Shown piece after piece: positions 13,154 to 13,650 of a stretch of 13,650 nucleotides of DNA (position 1 is its first letter; the number at the start of each line of letters is the position of its first letter). The stretch comes from Legionellales bacterium. Lineage in GTDB: Bacteria > Pseudomonadota > Gammaproteobacteria > Legionellales > Legionellaceae. Position numbers and translations under genes: made by a program. The notes under the pieces were generated by a model. It was not told the origin of the DNA, did no database searches, and saw only the letters and a list, made by a program, of their open reading frames with translations. The stretch spans positions 1 to 13,650 of the forward strand of contig DNMA01000080.1 in assembly GCA_003489505.1 (NCBI GenBank), in the 5' to 3' direction.

Positions 13154-13650
13154 ATGAATATTTTAATGCTTGATAAATCTGCCATTACCGATAGACGGAT
13201 TGTCTTAGAGGCTGAGTCACTCATTCAACAAGGGCATCAAGTGATATTATGTGCAGGACGCTCAAGCCCACAACAAAACGACCTCGATGTTGATAAGCAT
13301 TTAAAAATTTATCGTTTTTTTACCAACTCACTGCTGGAATATTGTTTAAATCAAAGCACCACAGATGAATTAAAAAATTTATCTCAAGTTTTAGGACAAT
13401 ATAAAAATCAAAGTGCGTCTCGATTGAGTGCTTATCTAAAATTTGCTTTTCATCATCCAGAGTGGGCTTTAATCCAAATGAATTGGATCAATACCCCCAT
13501 TCCTGCAAGCATTCATCAGTCGATACAGTTTTTATTATCGCTTTACAGTTTAAAAGGCTGTTTAATATTAGAAAGTCTTAAAGACTCACCTCTTTATTGG
13601 TTAAAGCAAATCGAGCAAAAGATAATCCCCATTTTTAAACCAGACGTCAT
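13154..13650 (+). CDS. Putative GT4-type glycosyltransferase, N-terminal 165 residues, cut by window edge
   Basis: An open frame begins at ATG 13154, preceded by AAAGGA 7 bases upstream, 12 bp after the asnB stop, and runs off the window. The start MNILMLDKSAITDRRIVLEA, followed by ESLIQQGHQVILCAGR, has the look of the first Rossmann strand-helix-strand of GT-B glycosyltransferases of the GT4 group: a hydrophobic strand, a helix with RR and E, then a GHQV turn. Residues 50-150 are not diagnostic. The nucleotide-sugar binding half lies outside the window, so the function is tentative. It is probably co-transcribed with asnB. Confidence 0.65.
   Translation, partial: MNILMLDKSAITDRRIVLEAESLIQQGHQVILCAGRSSPQQNDLDVDKHLKIYRFFTNSLLEYCLNQSTTDELKNLSQVLGQYKNQSASRLSAYLKFAFHHPEWALIQMNWINTPIPASIHQSIQFLLSLYSLKGCLILESLKDSPLYWLKQIEQKIIPIFKPDV

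Overview
The window is AT-rich chromosomal DNA with tightly packed, mostly short-gap genes. It looks like a gammaproteobacterium, most likely of the order Legionellales (Legionella/Coxiella relatives). The reasons are the protein sequences of the peroxiredoxin, monothiol glutaredoxin, Fe superoxide dismutase, RlmB and RNase R, the peroxiredoxin-grxD-sodB gene grouping that I recall from Legionella and Coxiella, and a large multi-membrane protein of no recognised family. This placement is an inference from memory, not from a search. I see no rRNA, tRNA, CRISPR array, insertion sequence or phage gene.

Region 1 (1-1319) is an oxidative-stress block. A 2-Cys peroxiredoxin (cut by the window edge) and the CGFS glutaredoxin grxD form a leftward operon. 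sodB runs divergently from the 160-bp space between them. Region 2 (1324-4826) runs leftward: a small secreted four-cysteine protein, then RNase R (rnr, GTG start) and the 23S rRNA 2'-O-methyltransferase rlmB, the last two overlapping by 8 bp. Region 3 (4889-8183) has a DUF4254 protein on the plus strand. It meets the end of a 794-residue polytopic membrane protein of unknown function, and the two stop codons share the palindrome TTAA beside a perfect 14-bp inverted repeat. The leftward promoters of the large gene, and the promoter of the next rightward operon, lie in a 320-bp AT-rich gap.

Region 4 (8184-13650) is a rightward run: an exported retropepsin-like 'ATP-dependent zinc protease' family protein, an inactive-transglutaminase/7TM protein, and a RimK-related ATP-grasp ligase. 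These are followed by a glutamine-hydrolysing asparagine synthetase homologue of the kind common in surface-polysaccharide loci, and the start of a protein that resembles the N-terminus of a GT4-type glycosyltransferase. The first three are a known conserved trio predicted to attach or remove amino acids on an envelope target. Here they sit directly before what may be a surface-glycan locus.

The most interesting items are the ligase/protease trio next to asnB, the unclassified 794-residue membrane protein with its short pentapeptide-like repeat, and the unusual convergent gene ends carrying strong inverted repeats inside coding sequence.
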